Below, piece after piece: positions 13,071 to 25,107 of a DNA stretch of 64,000 nt; the first letter of the stretch is position 1; the number at the start of each line of letters is the position of its first letter. This stretch comes from Methylocella sp. (GTDB lineage Bacteria > Pseudomonadota > Alphaproteobacteria > Rhizobiales > Beijerinckiaceae), in NCBI GenBank assembly GCA_037200525.1, contig JBBCGG010000001.1:4084501-4148500 (forward strand). The letters run 5' to 3'. The translations under genes were made by a program, and so were the position numbers. The notes beneath the pieces are model-generated. The model did no database searches, was not told the origin of the DNA, and was given only the letters and a program-made list of their open reading frames with translations.

Positions 13071-14003
13071 ATGGCGGCGAGCGACATGGCGACGGATCAA
13101 CATCCCCTGACGCCCCCCGAAAGCATCGATCTTCGCCGGGAATTGCAGGAGACCCACGCGGAAGAAGTGCTGGATCAGCTCGACCGCGAGCTTGTCGGCC
13201 TTGCGCCGGTCAAAGCCCGCATCCGGCAGATTTCGTCGCTTCTTGTCGTCGATCGCGTGAGGCGGCGCCTTGGCCTCGTTTCGGAAACGCCAACGCTGCA
13301 TATGTCGTTCACCGGCAACCCCGGCACGGGCAAGACCACGGTGGCGCTGCGCATGGCGGCGATCCTGCACAAGCTTGGCTATGTCCGCAAAGGCCATCTC
13401 GTCTCGGTGACGCGCGATGATCTTGTCGGGCAGTACATCGGCCATACGGCGCCTAAAACGAAAGAGGTGCTGAAGAAAGCCATGGGCGGCGTCTTGTTCA
13501 TCGACGAGGCCTATTACCTCTACCGCCAGGAAAACGAGCGCGACTACGGCCAGGAAGCAATCGAGATCCTGCTGCAGGTGATGGAAAACCAGCGCGACGA
13601 TCTCGTCGTGATCCTTGCCGGCTACGCCGGCCGCATGGATCAGTTCTTCCGCTCGAACCCCGGCTTTCGCTCGCGCATCGCGCACCACATCGACTTTCCC
13701 GATTACAGCGACGGCGAATTGATGTCGATCGCCAACACCATGCTGACGGCGCAAAATTATAAATTCAGCGCCGCGGGCGCGGAGGCTTTTGAAAGCTATA
13801 TTGCGGCGCGCCGGCGGCAACCCCTGTTCTCCAACGCGCGCTCCATCCGCAATGCGCTCGACAGGGCGCGGCTGCGCCACGCCAATCGATATTTCGAACA
13901 AGAGGGTCCGGTCCAGATCGAGGATCTCATGACCATCGATGCGCCGGACGTTCTCTCCAGCCGTGTTTTCGGCATCGATCAGCTCACAGGAAAGGAGGAC
14001 TGA
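13071..14003 (+). CDS. cbbX: Red-type RuBisCO activase CbbX (AAA+)
   Basis: ATP-driven remodeler that frees red-type RuBisCO from inhibitory sugar phosphates by pulling on the large-subunit C-terminus. The 310-residue protein has one AAA+ module: Walker A GNPGTGKT at residues 82-89, Walker B VLFIDEA at 141-147, and an arginine-finger-rich segment after [10 protein letters not shown]. It is followed by cbbE with a 2-base gap. Its presence directly downstream of cbbS supports the red-type classification. Confidence 0.97.
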   Translation: MAASDMATDQHPLTPPESIDLRRELQETHAEEVLDQLDRELVGLAPVKARIRQISSLLVVDRVRRRLGLVSETPTLHMSFTGNPGTGKTTVALRMAAILHKLGYVRKGHLVSVTRDDLVGQYIGHTAPKTKEVLKKAMGGVLFIDEAYYLYRQENERDYGQEAIEILLQVMENQRDDLVVILAGYAGRMDQFFRSNPGFRSRIAHHIDFPDYSDGELMSIANTMLTAQNYKFSAAGAEAFESYIAARRRQPLFSNARSIRNALDRARLRHANRYFEQEGPVQIEDLMTIDAPDVLSSRVFGIDQLTGKED

Positions 14004-14005
14004 AA

Positions 14006-14689
14006 ATGACCTCTCTCGTCATCTCGCCCTCGATTCTCTCCGCCGATTTCGCCAAGCTCGGCGAAGAAGTTCGCGCCGTCGCAGAGGCAGGCGCCGACTG
14101 GATCCACGTCGACGTCATGGATGGTCATTTTGTGCCCAACATCACAATCGGGCCGGCTGTCGTCGCCGCCTTGCGGCCGCACACGACGCTTCCGTTCGAT
14201 GTGCATCTGATGATCGCGCCCTGCGATCCATATCTCGCCGCTTTCGCCGAAGCGGGGGCCGATCTCATCTCAATCCATGTCGAGGCGGGTCCGCATCTGC
14301 ACCGCTCGCTGCAGGCAATTCGCGGTCTTGGCAAAAAGGCTGGCGTCGTCCTCAACCCCGCGACGCCGGCGTCGAGCATCAAACATGTGCTCGATCTCAT
14401 CGATCTTGTTCTCGTAATGTCGGTCAATCCGGGCTTTGGCGGGCAGGCGTTCATTGCTTCGGCGGTCGATAAAATCGCCGATCTCAAAGCCATGATCGGC
14501 GACCGGCCGATCCGAATTGAGGTCGATGGCGGGATCAACCCGCAGACCGCGGCTTTGGTCGCGGCGGCGGGGGCCGACACGCTGGTCGCCGGCTCGGCCA
14601 TCTTTAAGGGCGGGCCGGACCACTATGCCGAGAATATAGCGGCGATCCGCGCAGCCGCCGCCGGAAAGCTGCGCCGCGACGCCGCTTGA
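14006..14689 (+). CDS. cbbE: Ribulose-phosphate 3-epimerase
   Basis: Interconverts ribulose-5-phosphate and xylulose-5-phosphate, the last gene of the cbb operon. The 227-residue TIM-barrel enzyme has [13 protein letters not shown], the metal and catalytic segment [23 protein letters not shown], and EVDGGI. It is 2 bases after cbbX, behind AAAGGAGGACT. It could equally be called rpe, as only one copy is seen in the window. Confidence 0.96.
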   Translation: MTSLVISPSILSADFAKLGEEVRAVAEAGADWIHVDVMDGHFVPNITIGPAVVAALRPHTTLPFDVHLMIAPCDPYLAAFAEAGADLISIHVEAGPHLHRSLQAIRGLGKKAGVVLNPATPASSIKHVLDLIDLVLVMSVNPGFGGQAFIASAVDKIADLKAMIGDRPIRIEVDGGINPQTAALVAAAGADTLVAGSAIFKGGPDHYAENIAAIRAAAAGKLRRDAA

Positions 14690-14753
14690 GGAGCTGATTT
14701 CCGGCGCGGGCAAGCGCCGACATTGAAATCGACGCTAGGTGCGACTTACGAAA

Positions 14754-14783
14754 TTGACTTCGTTCGTCAGGGGCCATTATAAG
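14754..14783 (+). promoter_or_regulatory. Sigma-70-like promoter upstream of rpmH
   Basis: TTGACT (14754-14759) and TATAAG (14778-14783) are separated by 18 bases, close to the housekeeping consensus. The site lies about 145 bases before rpmH in the gap that separates the cbb operon from the ribosomal/RNase P genes. It probably drives rpmH-rnpA-yidC-engB. Confidence 0.6.
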
Positions 14784-14927
14784 ACCCGACCCCTCCGGAT
14801 TCGATTGACGTTCACTTGCTGTAAACTCAGAGTTGCGGAAGCAATCAGTTGAAAGCGGGCCGAGGGGTTTTTGGCGCGCAAACTCCAACTCATCGCCGCA
14901 CAAGCGATTTTTAAGAGGAATTGAACG

Positions 14928-15062
14928 GTGAAGCGGACATATCAACCGAGTAAGCTCGTGCGCAAGCGCCGGCATGGGTTTCGCGCGCGGATGGCGACGG
15001 TTGGCGGACGCCGGGTCATTGCGGCGCGTCGCGCCCGCGGCCGGAAGCGCCTTTCAGCCTGA
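14928..15062 (+). CDS. rpmH: 50S ribosomal protein L34
   Basis: A 44-residue, highly basic L34 protein that begins with [20 protein letters not shown] after the initiator. The start is GTG at 14928, with AAGAGGAA at 14913-14920 (7-base spacing). It ends in GRKRLSA, as L34 proteins do. It lies 3 bases before rnpA, the classic order. The gene is short enough to be missed by ORF length filters. Confidence 0.97.
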   Translation: MKRTYQPSKLVRKRRHGFRARMATVGGRRVIAARRARGRKRLSA

Positions 15063-15065
15063 GTT

Positions 15066-15581
15066 TTGCGCGAGAAGCAGCGGATAGGCAGATTTTTGGA
15101 AGATCCTCAGCCCTCGGCGGCGCCGGAACGTCTGAAGCGGCGGGCGGAGTTTCTCCACGCGGCTAAAGGCAAGCGCTTTCATGCGCGCGGCTTTACCTTG
15201 CAGGCGGCGCTGCGGCGCGACGAGGCTGACCGAATCGCAGCCTCCGCCATTGAACAGCCCGCTTTCGAGCCGTCACGCTTTGGCTTCACGGTCACAAAAA
15301 AAATCGGCGGCGCGGTGTTGCGCAACCGAATTCGCCGCCGCCTCAAAGAAGCCGTGCGGCGGCTTGCCCCTCTTCCCGCGCGCCGCGGCTATGATTATGT
15401 GCTAGTGGCGAGGATTGAGGCGCTCGGCATGGCGTTTTCCGCGGTGCAGGCGGAGCTTGTTCGCGCCCTTGGCAAAATCGACGCAGTCAAATCCAAGAAA
15501 GACATGCCGGAAGACAAACGGCGTCGAGGCGCTCCGCCCGAAGGCGGCGAGACTGGACGACGGTCCGAAGAGCAGGACTAA
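15066..15581 (+). CDS. rnpA: Ribonuclease P protein component
   Basis: Basic protein subunit of RNase P, which trims tRNA 5' ends. The family core [27 protein letters not shown] is visible in pieces, including the [11 protein letters not shown] motif. The ORF is longer than usual because of an N-terminal leader and a basic/acidic C-terminal tail after about residue 140. The first possible start is a TTG at 15066; an in-frame TTG at 15096 is another choice, and neither has a good ribosome-binding site. Confidence 0.9.
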   Translation: MREKQRIGRFLEDPQPSAAPERLKRRAEFLHAAKGKRFHARGFTLQAALRRDEADRIAASAIEQPAFEPSRFGFTVTKKIGGAVLRNRIRRRLKEAVRRLAPLPARRGYDYVLVARIEALGMAFSAVQAELVRALGKIDAVKSKKDMPEDKRRRGAPPEGGETGRRSEEQD

Positions 15582-15637
15582 CCCGCTGCCGCGGCGGCAT
15601 TGGCGCGGCGACAGACGACGGATTAGGCGCGCGGCGG

Positions 15638-17446
15638 ATGAATAGCGACACGAAGAATCTTTATCTGGCGATTGGGCTGTCTTGCCTTGTGATCGTTGGC
15701 TGGAGTTATTTTTTCGCGCCGAAGCCGGGAGACCGGCAGTTGGCGCAGACGCAAGGCCTGCAGCAGGCGGCGCAAGCGCCGAATGCGCCTTCGGCCGCTC
15801 CCGGCGCGCAAAGCCTCGCCGCCCCCGGCGAACTCGCCGTTGCGCCCAAAACCCGCGCTGAGGCCCTGGCCGCAAGCCCGCGCATCAAACTCGACACCCC
15901 GGCGCTGTTCGGCTCGATCGCCCTGAAAGGGGCGCGCCTCGACGACGTTTCGCTCAAAGCCTATCGCGAGACCGTCGACCCCAACAGCCCGAACATCGTG
16001 CTGCTGTCGCCGGCCGGCGCCCCCGACGCCTATTACGCCGAGGCCGGATTCCTCGCCCCCGCCGGCGAAAGCCTCGTCCTGCCCCGCCCCGATACGCTCT
16101 GGCGCGCCGATCGCGAGACCTTGACGCCGCAGACCCCGGTGACGCTCAGCTTCGACAATGGCCAGGGCCTCGTCTTCCACCGCCAGATCGCGGTCGACGA
16201 CCGCTATATGTTCACCATCAAGGACAGCGTCGAGAACGCCTCGGACAGACCGGTGGCGCTGGCGCCCTATGCGCTGACGGCGCGCCACGGCCTGCCGCCG
16301 ACGGTGAATTATGCGGTTCTGCACGAAGGCTTCGTCGGCGTCATCGGCGATGGCGGCGTGCAGGAAATCAAATATGACAAGATCGAGAAAGAAGAGCGCG
16401 CCACCAAAACCTTCAAGGGAACCGGCGGCTGGCTCGGCTTTACCGACAAATATTGGGCGACCACGGTCATCCCGGACCAGAGCGCGCCGATTGAGGCGAG
16501 CTTTTCGGCGGCCGCCGCGCCGCAGGGGGCCGCGCGCATCTATCGCGCCGATTTCGTCGGCGCGGCGCAGACGATCGCCCCCGGGGCCTTGCTCGAGACG
16601 ACGAGCCGGGTGTTCGCCGGGGCCAAGGAAACCGGGACGCTCGACAAATATCAGGCCGATCTCGGCATCGAGAAATTCGATCTGCTGATCGATTGGGGCT
16701 GGTTCTACTTCATCACCAAGCCGATGTTCCAGCTGCTGCATTTTCTCTATACGCTCACCGGCAATTTTGGCGTCGCCATCCTGATCATCACGGTGATCGT
16801 CAAGGGGGTGTTCTTCCCGCTCGCCAATAAGAGCTACATGTCGATGGCGAAGATGAAGGGGGTCGCGCCGCAGATCGCCGCGCTGCGGGAGAAATATCCC
16901 GACGACAAGATGAAGCAGCAGCAAGAGACGATGGCGCTGTATAAGCGCGAGAAGATCAATCCGGTCTCGGGCTGTCTGCCGATGCTGATCCAGATCCCGG
17001 TGTTTTTCGCGCTGTATAAAGTGCTGTTTGTGACGATCGAGATGCGGCATGCGCCATTTTTCGGCTGGATCAAGGATCTGTCCGCCCCCGATCCGACCAA
17101 TGTGTTCACTTTATTCGGGCTTTTGCCTTATGACCCGACGCAGCTTCCGCTGATCGGCCATTTTTTGGCGCTCGGCATCTGGCCGCTGATCATGGGCGTC
17201 TCGATGTTCGTGCAGATGAAGGCCAATCCCGAGCCGGCCGACCCGATGCAAAAGCAGATCTTCACCTGGATGCCGGTGATCTTCACCTTTACGCTCGGAA
17301 GCTTCCCCGCCGGCCTCGTCATCTACTGGACCTGGAACAATACGCTCTCGATCATCCAGCAAACCCTGATCATGAAAAGAGCCGGCGTCAAAATCGAACT
17401 CTTCGACAATCTCGCCGGAATGTTCAGAAAAAAGGCCACTAGCTGA
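15638..17446 (+). CDS. yidC: Membrane protein insertase YidC
   Basis: Inner-membrane insertase of 602 residues, helping proteins into the membrane with or without SecYEG. The N-terminal transmembrane segment is at about residues 6-26, followed by a large periplasmic domain and a C-terminal 60KD_IMP domain with several membrane helices ([36 protein letters not shown]). The stop codon overlaps the engB start (ATGCA after GCTGATG). The usual rnpA-yidC order is kept, but no separate yidD is seen between them. Confidence 0.97.
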   Translation: MNSDTKNLYLAIGLSCLVIVGWSYFFAPKPGDRQLAQTQGLQQAAQAPNAPSAAPGAQSLAAPGELAVAPKTRAEALAASPRIKLDTPALFGSIALKGARLDDVSLKAYRETVDPNSPNIVLLSPAGAPDAYYAEAGFLAPAGESLVLPRPDTLWRADRETLTPQTPVTLSFDNGQGLVFHRQIAVDDRYMFTIKDSVENASDRPVALAPYALTARHGLPPTVNYAVLHEGFVGVIGDGGVQEIKYDKIEKEERATKTFKGTGGWLGFTDKYWATTVIPDQSAPIEASFSAAAAPQGAARIYRADFVGAAQTIAPGALLETTSRVFAGAKETGTLDKYQADLGIEKFDLLIDWGWFYFITKPMFQLLHFLYTLTGNFGVAILIITVIVKGVFFPLANKSYMSMAKMKGVAPQIAALREKYPDDKMKQQQETMALYKREKINPVSGCLPMLIQIPVFFALYKVLFVTIEMRHAPFFGWIKDLSAPDPTNVFTLFGLLPYDPTQLPLIGHFLALGIWPLIMGVSMFVQMKANPEPADPMQKQIFTWMPVIFTFTLGSFPAGLVIYWTWNNTLSIIQQTLIMKRAGVKIELFDNLAGMFRKKATS

Positions 17447-18126
17447 TGCAGGATAACGAGGCGACGGTTGTGGAGGCCGCGCCCGATTTCCACGAAATCG
17501 GCCGAAAGCTGTTCGCCCTCGAATGCGATTTCATCTGGGCGGCGGCGGCGGCCGATCGATTGCCGCCTCCCGGCGCCGCCGAGATAGCCTTCGCCGGGCG
17601 ATCCAACGTCGGCAAGTCCTCGCTCCTGAATGCGCTGACCAATCGCAAAACGCTGGCGCGAACCTCGAACACGCCAGGCCGCACGCGCGAGCTTAATTTC
17701 TTTGCGCTTGGCGGCGACGTTAAAGAATCAAAGCTTCGGCTGGTCGATATGCCGGGCTATGGCTTTGCCGCAGCCTCGAAGCAGAAAATCGCTTCATGGA
17801 CCGGCCTGATGCAGGATTTTCTGCGCGGTCGCGCGCCGCTGCTGCGGGTCTTCGTGCTGGTTGACGGGCGCCACGGCCTGAAGCAGGTCGATCTCGAGAT
17901 GATGGATCTGCTCGACCGTTGCGCCATGTCCTACCAGATCGTTTTGACCAAACGGGACGAGGTCAGCGGCGCCGACCAGAGCAAGCGGATCGCCGACACG
18001 CTCCAGGCGCTCGGCAAGCGCCCGGCCGCCTTTCCCGAGGTGATCTTCACCTCGTCGCAGAGCTTTGAAGGCATCCCCGAGCTTCGCGCGGCAATCGCCA
18101 GATTACTCGCCGAGCGCGGCCTCTGA
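17446..18126 (+). CDS. engB: Ribosome biogenesis GTP-binding protein YihA/EngB
   Basis: TRAFAC-class GTPase needed for 50S assembly. The P-loop GRSNVGKSS is at residues 51-59. NTPGRTREL, DMPGYG and the TKRD specificity motif follow. The 226-residue length is normal. It overlaps the last base of the yidC stop codon, which points to translational coupling. Confidence 0.96.
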   Translation: MQDNEATVVEAAPDFHEIGRKLFALECDFIWAAAAADRLPPPGAAEIAFAGRSNVGKSSLLNALTNRKTLARTSNTPGRTRELNFFALGGDVKESKLRLVDMPGYGFAAASKQKIASWTGLMQDFLRGRAPLLRVFVLVDGRHGLKQVDLEMMDLLDRCAMSYQIVLTKRDEVSGADQSKRIADTLQALGKRPAAFPEVIFTSSQSFEGIPELRAAIARLLAERGL

Positions 18127-18199
18127 ACGCCGCGCCTGCGTTGAGCTTATCGCGACAAGCGAATAGAACGCTTCAACGGCATGACGCGGATGAGGACCG

Positions 18200-19080
18200 A
18201 TGACCGAAACGATCAAGGCGAGCGCAGAAGAAAAAGCTCAGGAACAAGCCGAAATCTTGATGCAGGCCCTGCCGCACATGTTGCATTACGACGAAGCGAT
18301 CGTCGTAGTGAAATATGGCGGCCACGCTATGGGCGATGACAAGGTCGCCCGCGACTTTGCCCGCGACATGGTTTTGCTCGAGCAATCCGGCGTCAATCCT
18401 GTCGTCGTGCATGGCGGTGGGCCACAAATCGGCGCCATGCTCAACAAACTCGGCATTAAATCGGGATTTTCCGATGGGTTGCGGATCACCGACAAAGCGA
18501 CGGTCGAGATCGTCGAAATGGTCCTTGCAGGCTCGATCAACAAGCAGATCGTCGGCTTCATCAATGCCGAGGGCGGCCGGGCGATCGGCCTTTGCGGCAA
18601 GGACGGCAATATGGTGATCGCCCGCAAAGCCCCGCCGACCAGCGAAGCGATCGATCTTGGTTTTGTGGGCGAACCTTCCAAGGTCGACACAACCGTGCTC
18701 GACCAGGTGCTCGGCCGCGAACTCATCCCGGTCCTCGCCCCGATCGCGCAGGGCGCCCATGGCGAGACCTTTAACGTCAACGCCGACACCTTCGCCGGCG
18801 CCATTGCGGGAGCCTTGAAAGCCAAAAGGCTGCTGTTCCTGACCGACGTGCCAGGCGTTCTCGACAAGAACAAGACTTTGATCAAGGAATTGCGCGTCAA
18901 TCAGATTCACGCCCTCATCGCCGACGGCACGATCACCGGCGGCATGATCCCCAAAGTGGAGACCTGCATCTACGCCCTGGAGCAAGGCGTCGAAGGCGTC
19001 GTCATTCTCGACGGGAAGACGCCCCATGCCGTGCTGGTCGAGCTTCTGACTGACCTTGGCGCGGGAACGCTGATTACGAG

Positions 19081-19084
<4 letters not shown>
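18200..19084 (+). CDS. argB: Acetylglutamate kinase
   Basis: Phosphorylates N-acetylglutamate in arginine synthesis. The 294-residue amino-acid-kinase protein has [22 protein letters not shown], and the C-terminal [10 protein letters not shown] segment. A 4-base GTGA overlap joins it to the following HAD gene. The engB-argB-HAD-dapD order is common in Hyphomicrobiales. Confidence 0.96.
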
Positions 19085-20828
<1,744 letters not shown>

Positions 20829-20829
<1 letters not shown>

Positions 20830-21311
20830 TGGGCGGGCCGCTGTCGGCGTCTTGGGCGCGCTTCGAGTTTCGCACCGACCAGGGGCGAATTGACGCCAGG
20901 ACGTGGCGCGACGGCGCGGCGCTGCTTCTCGTCTTGTTCGCCGCGCTTACCGCGATTTGGCTCTTTTTGGAGCCAAACGCCCACCGCGAGCTCTCAGCGG
21001 GATCTCGACTATTCGATTGGAAGACATTCGCGACCTTTGTCTATCTTCTTTTCTATTCCTTCGCGGTGCTGTTCATCGGGATCAGCTTCTACAATCTGAG
21101 CGCCAAGCGCCTCCGCGCGCGAAACCTGCCATCCGGCCTCGCGGGGCTGGTGCCTTTGGCGGCGTTGTTCGCCGGCGCAGCGCATTGGTTGCAGCCGCGA
21201 GTCAGCGAAGACCTATCGTTCTGGTATGTCGCAGCTCTCGACGCCGCGCTGGCCGCCGCCATCGTCTGGACTGCGGTCGAGCTCGGATTTTTGCAGCCGC
21301 GCGAGATTTGA
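20829..21311 (+). CDS. Small membrane protein, DUF805-like topology
   Basis: A 160-residue hydrophobic protein, function unknown. About four membrane segments are visible: ALLLVLFAALTAIWLFL, FATFVYLLFYSFAVLFIGISFY, GLVPLAALFAGAA, and AALDAALAAAIVWTAV. The NLSAKRLRARNLPSGLAGLVP stretch resembles the loop found in DUF805 proteins, but this is only a similarity by eye. The ATG at 20829 overlaps the dapD stop (TGATG); an upstream TTG at 20826 is less likely. It is co-transcribed with dapD. Confidence 0.75.
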
Positions 21312-21379
21312 CGGCTCTCTTTCCTCTTCGTCGAAAAATGCTCTAAGAGAGGCTGATTAGCCGTCGAGCCAGTGTGATC

Positions 21380-22267
21380 ATGACCCATCCCGCCCGTTTG
21401 GAGACCTTGGCTGACCTCAGAGTCGAGATCGATTGCATCGATTCCGAGCTGCATCAGCTATTGATCAAGCGCGGCGAGATCATTCATCGGCTCATCGAAG
21501 CCAAAGCGCGGCAGGGCGGCGGCTCGGCGTTTCGGCCCGGCCGCGAGGCCGACATGATGCGGGTCCTCGTCTCCCGCCATCAGGGGCTGTTGCCGCTCGA
21601 CACCGTCGAGAGCATCTGGCGGATCATCATCTCGACTTTCACCTATGTGCAGTCGAATTATAGCGTTCACGCCGATATTTCAGGCGGCGACGCCAAAATG
21701 CGCGATTGCGCCCGTTTCCATTTCGGCTTTACCGTTCCTTACGTCGTGCATCAGGATGCTGGCGGCGTCATCGACGCAGTGGCCAAGTCGCGCGGCGACC
21801 TTGGCATGGTGCGCGTCAAGGGCGGCGCGTTGTCCGGGGCATGGTGGCGAAGGCTCATCGATCCGCAAGCGCCGAAAATCATCGCCCGGCTTCCTTTCGT
21901 GGAGCGGCCGGATCATCCAGCGGGAATGCCGCTTTTCGTGATCGCGCAGCCGCTTGCCGAAGCAGCCGTGCGCGATGTCGTGCTTTATGCCGCAACCTTC
22001 GGACAGATTGCGGGCGACCCGCCTTTCAGCCGTCATACGCTCAGCTTTGACGGGATCGCCGCCGAAATCATCGATAGCGCCAAAGACGACTTGGGCCTTT
22101 CCCTCCTCATAGCGACGACGGGCGAGGCGTCCCTTGAAGCGCTGCGGGAAGCGTTGATCCGCGCCGGCGCGCCGGAGCCGCACATCGCCGAAATCGGCAG
22201 CCATGCGGCGCGTTTCGATGCGTCCGAAGCGCTGCGTCAGCAGACGCCCCCGGAGGCGGCGCAATGA
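21380..22267 (+). CDS. Chorismate mutase-domain protein (AroQ N-terminus, prephenate dehydratase-like C-terminus)
   Basis: N-terminal AroQ-type chorismate mutase helix ([29 protein letters not shown], in two parts) that converts chorismate to prephenate. The C-terminal region, about residues 105-290, looks like the substrate-binding-type fold found with such proteins in Rhizobiales. I do not see a clear prephenate dehydratase active-site motif, so the second activity is not assigned. It lies 22 bases before hisC and tyrC, giving a tyrosine/phenylalanine cluster. ATG 21380 is preferred over GTG 21374, but neither has a strong ribosome-binding site. Confidence 0.85.
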   Translation: MTHPARLETLADLRVEIDCIDSELHQLLIKRGEIIHRLIEAKARQGGGSAFRPGREADMMRVLVSRHQGLLPLDTVESIWRIIISTFTYVQSNYSVHADISGGDAKMRDCARFHFGFTVPYVVHQDAGGVIDAVAKSRGDLGMVRVKGGALSGAWWRRLIDPQAPKIIARLPFVERPDHPAGMPLFVIAQPLAEAAVRDVVLYAATFGQIAGDPPFSRHTLSFDGIAAEIIDSAKDDLGLSLLIATTGEASLEALREALIRAGAPEPHIAEIGSHAARFDASEALRQQTPPEAAQ

Positions 22268-22289
22268 ACTGTTTTTGGAGTTGGCGTTC

Positions 22290-23408
22290 ATGACGAAGAA
22301 CGAAGCCGCGGCCCCCCGCCCGCTTCCCGGCGTTTTCAGGATCGATCCCTACGTTCCGGGCAAAAGCTCGGCCCCCGGCGTCGCCAAGGTTTACAAATTA
22401 TCCTCAAACGAGACGCCGCTTGGCCCCTCTCCTCGGGCCAAGGAGGCTTTTCAAGCCGCTGTCGATCGCCTCGAAACCTATCCGGATGGTTCGGCCACAG
22501 CTTTGCGCACGGCGATCGGCGCGCGCTTTGGCCTTGATCCGGCGCGCATCGTTTGCGGGGCCGGGTCAGATGATCTGCTTCACCTTCTCGCCGTCGCCTA
22601 TATCGACGCGGGCGACGAAGGCATTTACACGGAGCACGGATTTCTTTTCTACAAGATCGCCATTCTCACCGCTGGCGGCGTTCCTATCGTTGCGCCGGAA
22701 TTGAACCTCGCCGCCGATGTCGACGCCATCTTGGCCAGGGTCGGCCCTCGAACAAAAATTGTCTTCATCGCCAATCCAAACAATCCGACAGGCACCTATC
22801 TGCCGATCTCCGAAGTCGAGCGGCTCGCCAATAGCCTGCCGAGCCATGTGCTCCTCGTCATCGACGCCGCCTATTCGGAATATGCTACGCAGTCGGATTA
22901 TGCGACTGGCGAAGCCCTCGTGACGGCGCGCGAGAATGTGGTGGTGACCCGCACCTTCTCGAAAATCCACGGCCTCGCCGGGATCAGGCTTGGTTGGTGT
23001 TATGCGCCGGCGCAGATCTGCGATGCGCTTAACCGCATTCGCCCCCCATTCAATACTAACAGCGCAGCCATGGCGGCGGGGATCGCCTCGCTGGCCGATG
23101 TCGCTCACATCGACAAGGCGATCGCCCACAACGCAAAATGGCGCGACTGGCTGACGCGAGAGATTGGCGCGATGGGATTGAAAGTGACGCCGAGCGCCGC
23201 AAATTTCCTCCTGTTGGATTTCGAAAGCGATGCCAGGGCTCGTGCGGCTGACCAGTTCCTGACCAGCCGCGGCCTCATTCTCCGCGCGGTCGGCGCCTAT
23301 GGATTGCCGAGCTGCCTGCGCCTCACCGTCGGAACCGAGGAAGCCAACCGTCTCGTCACGGCGACGCTCGGAGAGTTCCTCAGCCAAGGAAGCGCCGCGC
23401 GTGCCTGA
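22290..23408 (+). CDS. hisC: Histidinol-phosphate aminotransferase family (aromatic aminotransferase)
   Basis: PLP-dependent class I/II aminotransferase of 372 residues. It has [13 protein letters not shown], the [11 protein letters not shown] motif, and the PLP lysine in [15 protein letters not shown]. Beside a chorismate mutase gene and tyrC, it probably transaminates an aromatic keto acid as well as, or instead of, imidazole-acetol phosphate. The ATG at 22290 has GGAG nine bases before it. The open frame extends upstream to 22203, but that part overlaps the previous gene. Its last 8 bases overlap tyrC. Confidence 0.92.
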   Translation: MTKNEAAAPRPLPGVFRIDPYVPGKSSAPGVAKVYKLSSNETPLGPSPRAKEAFQAAVDRLETYPDGSATALRTAIGARFGLDPARIVCGAGSDDLLHLLAVAYIDAGDEGIYTEHGFLFYKIAILTAGGVPIVAPELNLAADVDAILARVGPRTKIVFIANPNNPTGTYLPISEVERLANSLPSHVLLVIDAAYSEYATQSDYATGEALVTARENVVVTRTFSKIHGLAGIRLGWCYAPAQICDALNRIRPPFNTNSAAMAAGIASLADVAHIDKAIAHNAKWRDWLTREIGAMGLKVTPSAANFLLLDFESDARARAADQFLTSRGLILRAVGAYGLPSCLRLTVGTEEANRLVTATLGEFLSQGSAARA

Positions 23409-24348
23409 TGGTCTTGGGGCTCCGCTGAGCGAGCCTCTCTTCGAACGCGCCGCGCTGATCGGCATTGGCCTCATTGGCTCCTCTTTGGCGCGGGTCATTC
23501 GCCGCAAGGGGTTGGCGCGAGAAATTATCGCCTCCGACGCCTCTGCCGCCGTGCGCAAACGCGTGCGCGAACTCGCCATGGCCGATCAGGTCGCAGATAC
23601 CGCCGCGGCGGCCGTCGCTGGAGCCGATCTCGTCATCCTTTGCGCGCCGGTCGGCGCGATGGGCGAGATCGCAGCTGAGATCGGCGCGCATCTGAGGCCA
23701 GGCGCAATCCTCTCCGATGTCGGTTCGGTCAAGGCCTCGATCGTCGCAGCGGTGACGCCGCATCTGCCGCCGACCGTGCATTTCATTCCGGCTCATCCGG
23801 TGGCCGGCACCGAATATTCAGGTCCCGACGCCGGATTTGCCGCAGTGTTTCTCAACCGCTGGACGATTCTGACGCCATTGGACGACGCCGATCCGGTTGC
23901 GGCGGCGAAATTGGCCGCGTTTTGGACCAGCACAGGAGCCAATGTCGAAACGATGACGCCCGCCCATCATGATCTGGTGCTGGCGATCACCAGCCATGTG
24001 CCGCATCTCATCGCTTACAATATTGTCGGCACCGCCGCCGACCTTGAAGCCGTAACGCGATCCGAAGTGATCAAATTTTCCGCCGGCGGCTTCCGCGATT
24101 TTACGCGCATCGCCTCGTCGGATCCGATCATGTGGCGCGATGTCTTTCTCAATAACAAAGAGGCCGTGCTCGAAATGCTCGGACGGTTCAACGAGGATCT
24201 CACCGCCTTGCAACGCATGGTGAGGCGAGGCGACGGCGAGGGCCTCGCCGATCTCTTCACCCGCACGCGGGCGATTCGGCGCGGCATCATCGAACAAGGT
24301 CAGGAAACCGCCAAGCCGGACTTCGGCCGGCGATCCGGCGAAGACTGA
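23401..24348 (+). CDS. tyrC: Prephenate/arogenate dehydrogenase
   Basis: NAD(P)-dependent dehydrogenase of tyrosine synthesis, 315 residues. The Rossmann motif GIGLIGSS is at residues 21-28; [11 protein letters not shown] and the helical C-terminal domain ([21 protein letters not shown]) are typical. The GTG start at 23401, with AAGGAAG 8 bases upstream, gives an 8-base overlap with hisC. The open frame runs further upstream but only by reading hisC in another frame. Confidence 0.93.
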   Translation: MPDGLGAPLSEPLFERAALIGIGLIGSSLARVIRRKGLAREIIASDASAAVRKRVRELAMADQVADTAAAAVAGADLVILCAPVGAMGEIAAEIGAHLRPGAILSDVGSVKASIVAAVTPHLPPTVHFIPAHPVAGTEYSGPDAGFAAVFLNRWTILTPLDDADPVAAAKLAAFWTSTGANVETMTPAHHDLVLAITSHVPHLIAYNIVGTAADLEAVTRSEVIKFSAGGFRDFTRIASSDPIMWRDVFLNNKEAVLEMLGRFNEDLTALQRMVRRGDGEGLADLFTRTRAIRRGIIEQGQETAKPDFGRRSGED

Positions 24349-24508
24349 TCGGCGCGCGCCTTTGCCGCCAAGCGTTCGCCAATGGGACCTTGCCTTCCAG
24401 AAAATTGCAGACTTTGCGGAGAACTTCGTGCTTTAAAACAGACCCATGGGTTCACCCGACTCGAGCCCTGGCGATCGCGCAGCCATCGTTTTTTCGGATT
24501 GGATGTAG

Positions 24509-25090
24509 ATGTCCCGTAGCCTTGTAGCCGCCATCGTTCTTCCGCTTCTTGGTTCGTCAATTGCGCATGCGCAGTCCCAAACGCTGCAAATCGCGCAAGC
24601 CGACGCCGCGTCGAAACCAGCCGAGACGCCGCCGAGCGGATCGGGCGGCAAAGCCAAAATATTCGGCGAATGGGCGCTGATCTGCGGCGCGGCTCCCGGA
24701 TCCAGTGAGGAAATCTGCGAAATTGACGCGACGCTTAGGGCCGACACCCAATCCCCGCCCGTCGCGAAGGTCGCCTTCGTGCGCGGAGCGAAAGACCAGC
24801 CCTCGCGGCTTGTTGCGATCATCGTCGCCAATCTGACCCTTGAGCCCGGCGTCGAGATCGCGAGCGAGCCCGACAAGGCCGGGGTCATTCTTACATTTAA
24901 GTCTTGCCTGAATGACGCATGCCTGGCGGACGTCAACCTGACGGCCGACCAGCTCCGGGGCTTCCATTCCAGGACGAAATCAGGGCGGCTCACGATCAAG
25001 GACGCCGCGGGGGAACCACTTTCTCTCGCGGTGCCGGTTCGGGGGCTCGACGAAGCGCTCGACGCTTTATTCGCGCAGCGGGATAAATGA
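24509..25090 (+). CDS. Invasion-associated locus B (IalB) family protein
   Basis: A 193-residue exported protein with signal peptide (MSRSLVAAIVLPLLGSSIAHA). The IalB core is visible: FGEWALICG, paired cysteines (CLNDACLADV), and a C-terminal PVRGLDEALDALF. The family is widespread in alphaproteobacteria and its role is poorly defined outside Bartonella; no invasion role should be inferred. It converges on the PHB depolymerase gene with a 17-base gap. Confidence 0.88.
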   Translation: MSRSLVAAIVLPLLGSSIAHAQSQTLQIAQADAASKPAETPPSGSGGKAKIFGEWALICGAAPGSSEEICEIDATLRADTQSPPVAKVAFVRGAKDQPSRLVAIIVANLTLEPGVEIASEPDKAGVILTFKSCLNDACLADVNLTADQLRGFHSRTKSGRLTIKDAAGEPLSLAVPVRGLDEALDALFAQRDK

Positions 25091-25107
25091 TCGCTCGGCG
25101 CTGACCT

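Noticed and set aside
15623-17050. 475-residue open frame on the minus strand
   Set aside because: It is entirely antisense to yidC, is rich in Arg and Gly as expected for GC-rich shadow frames, and has no recognisable domain.
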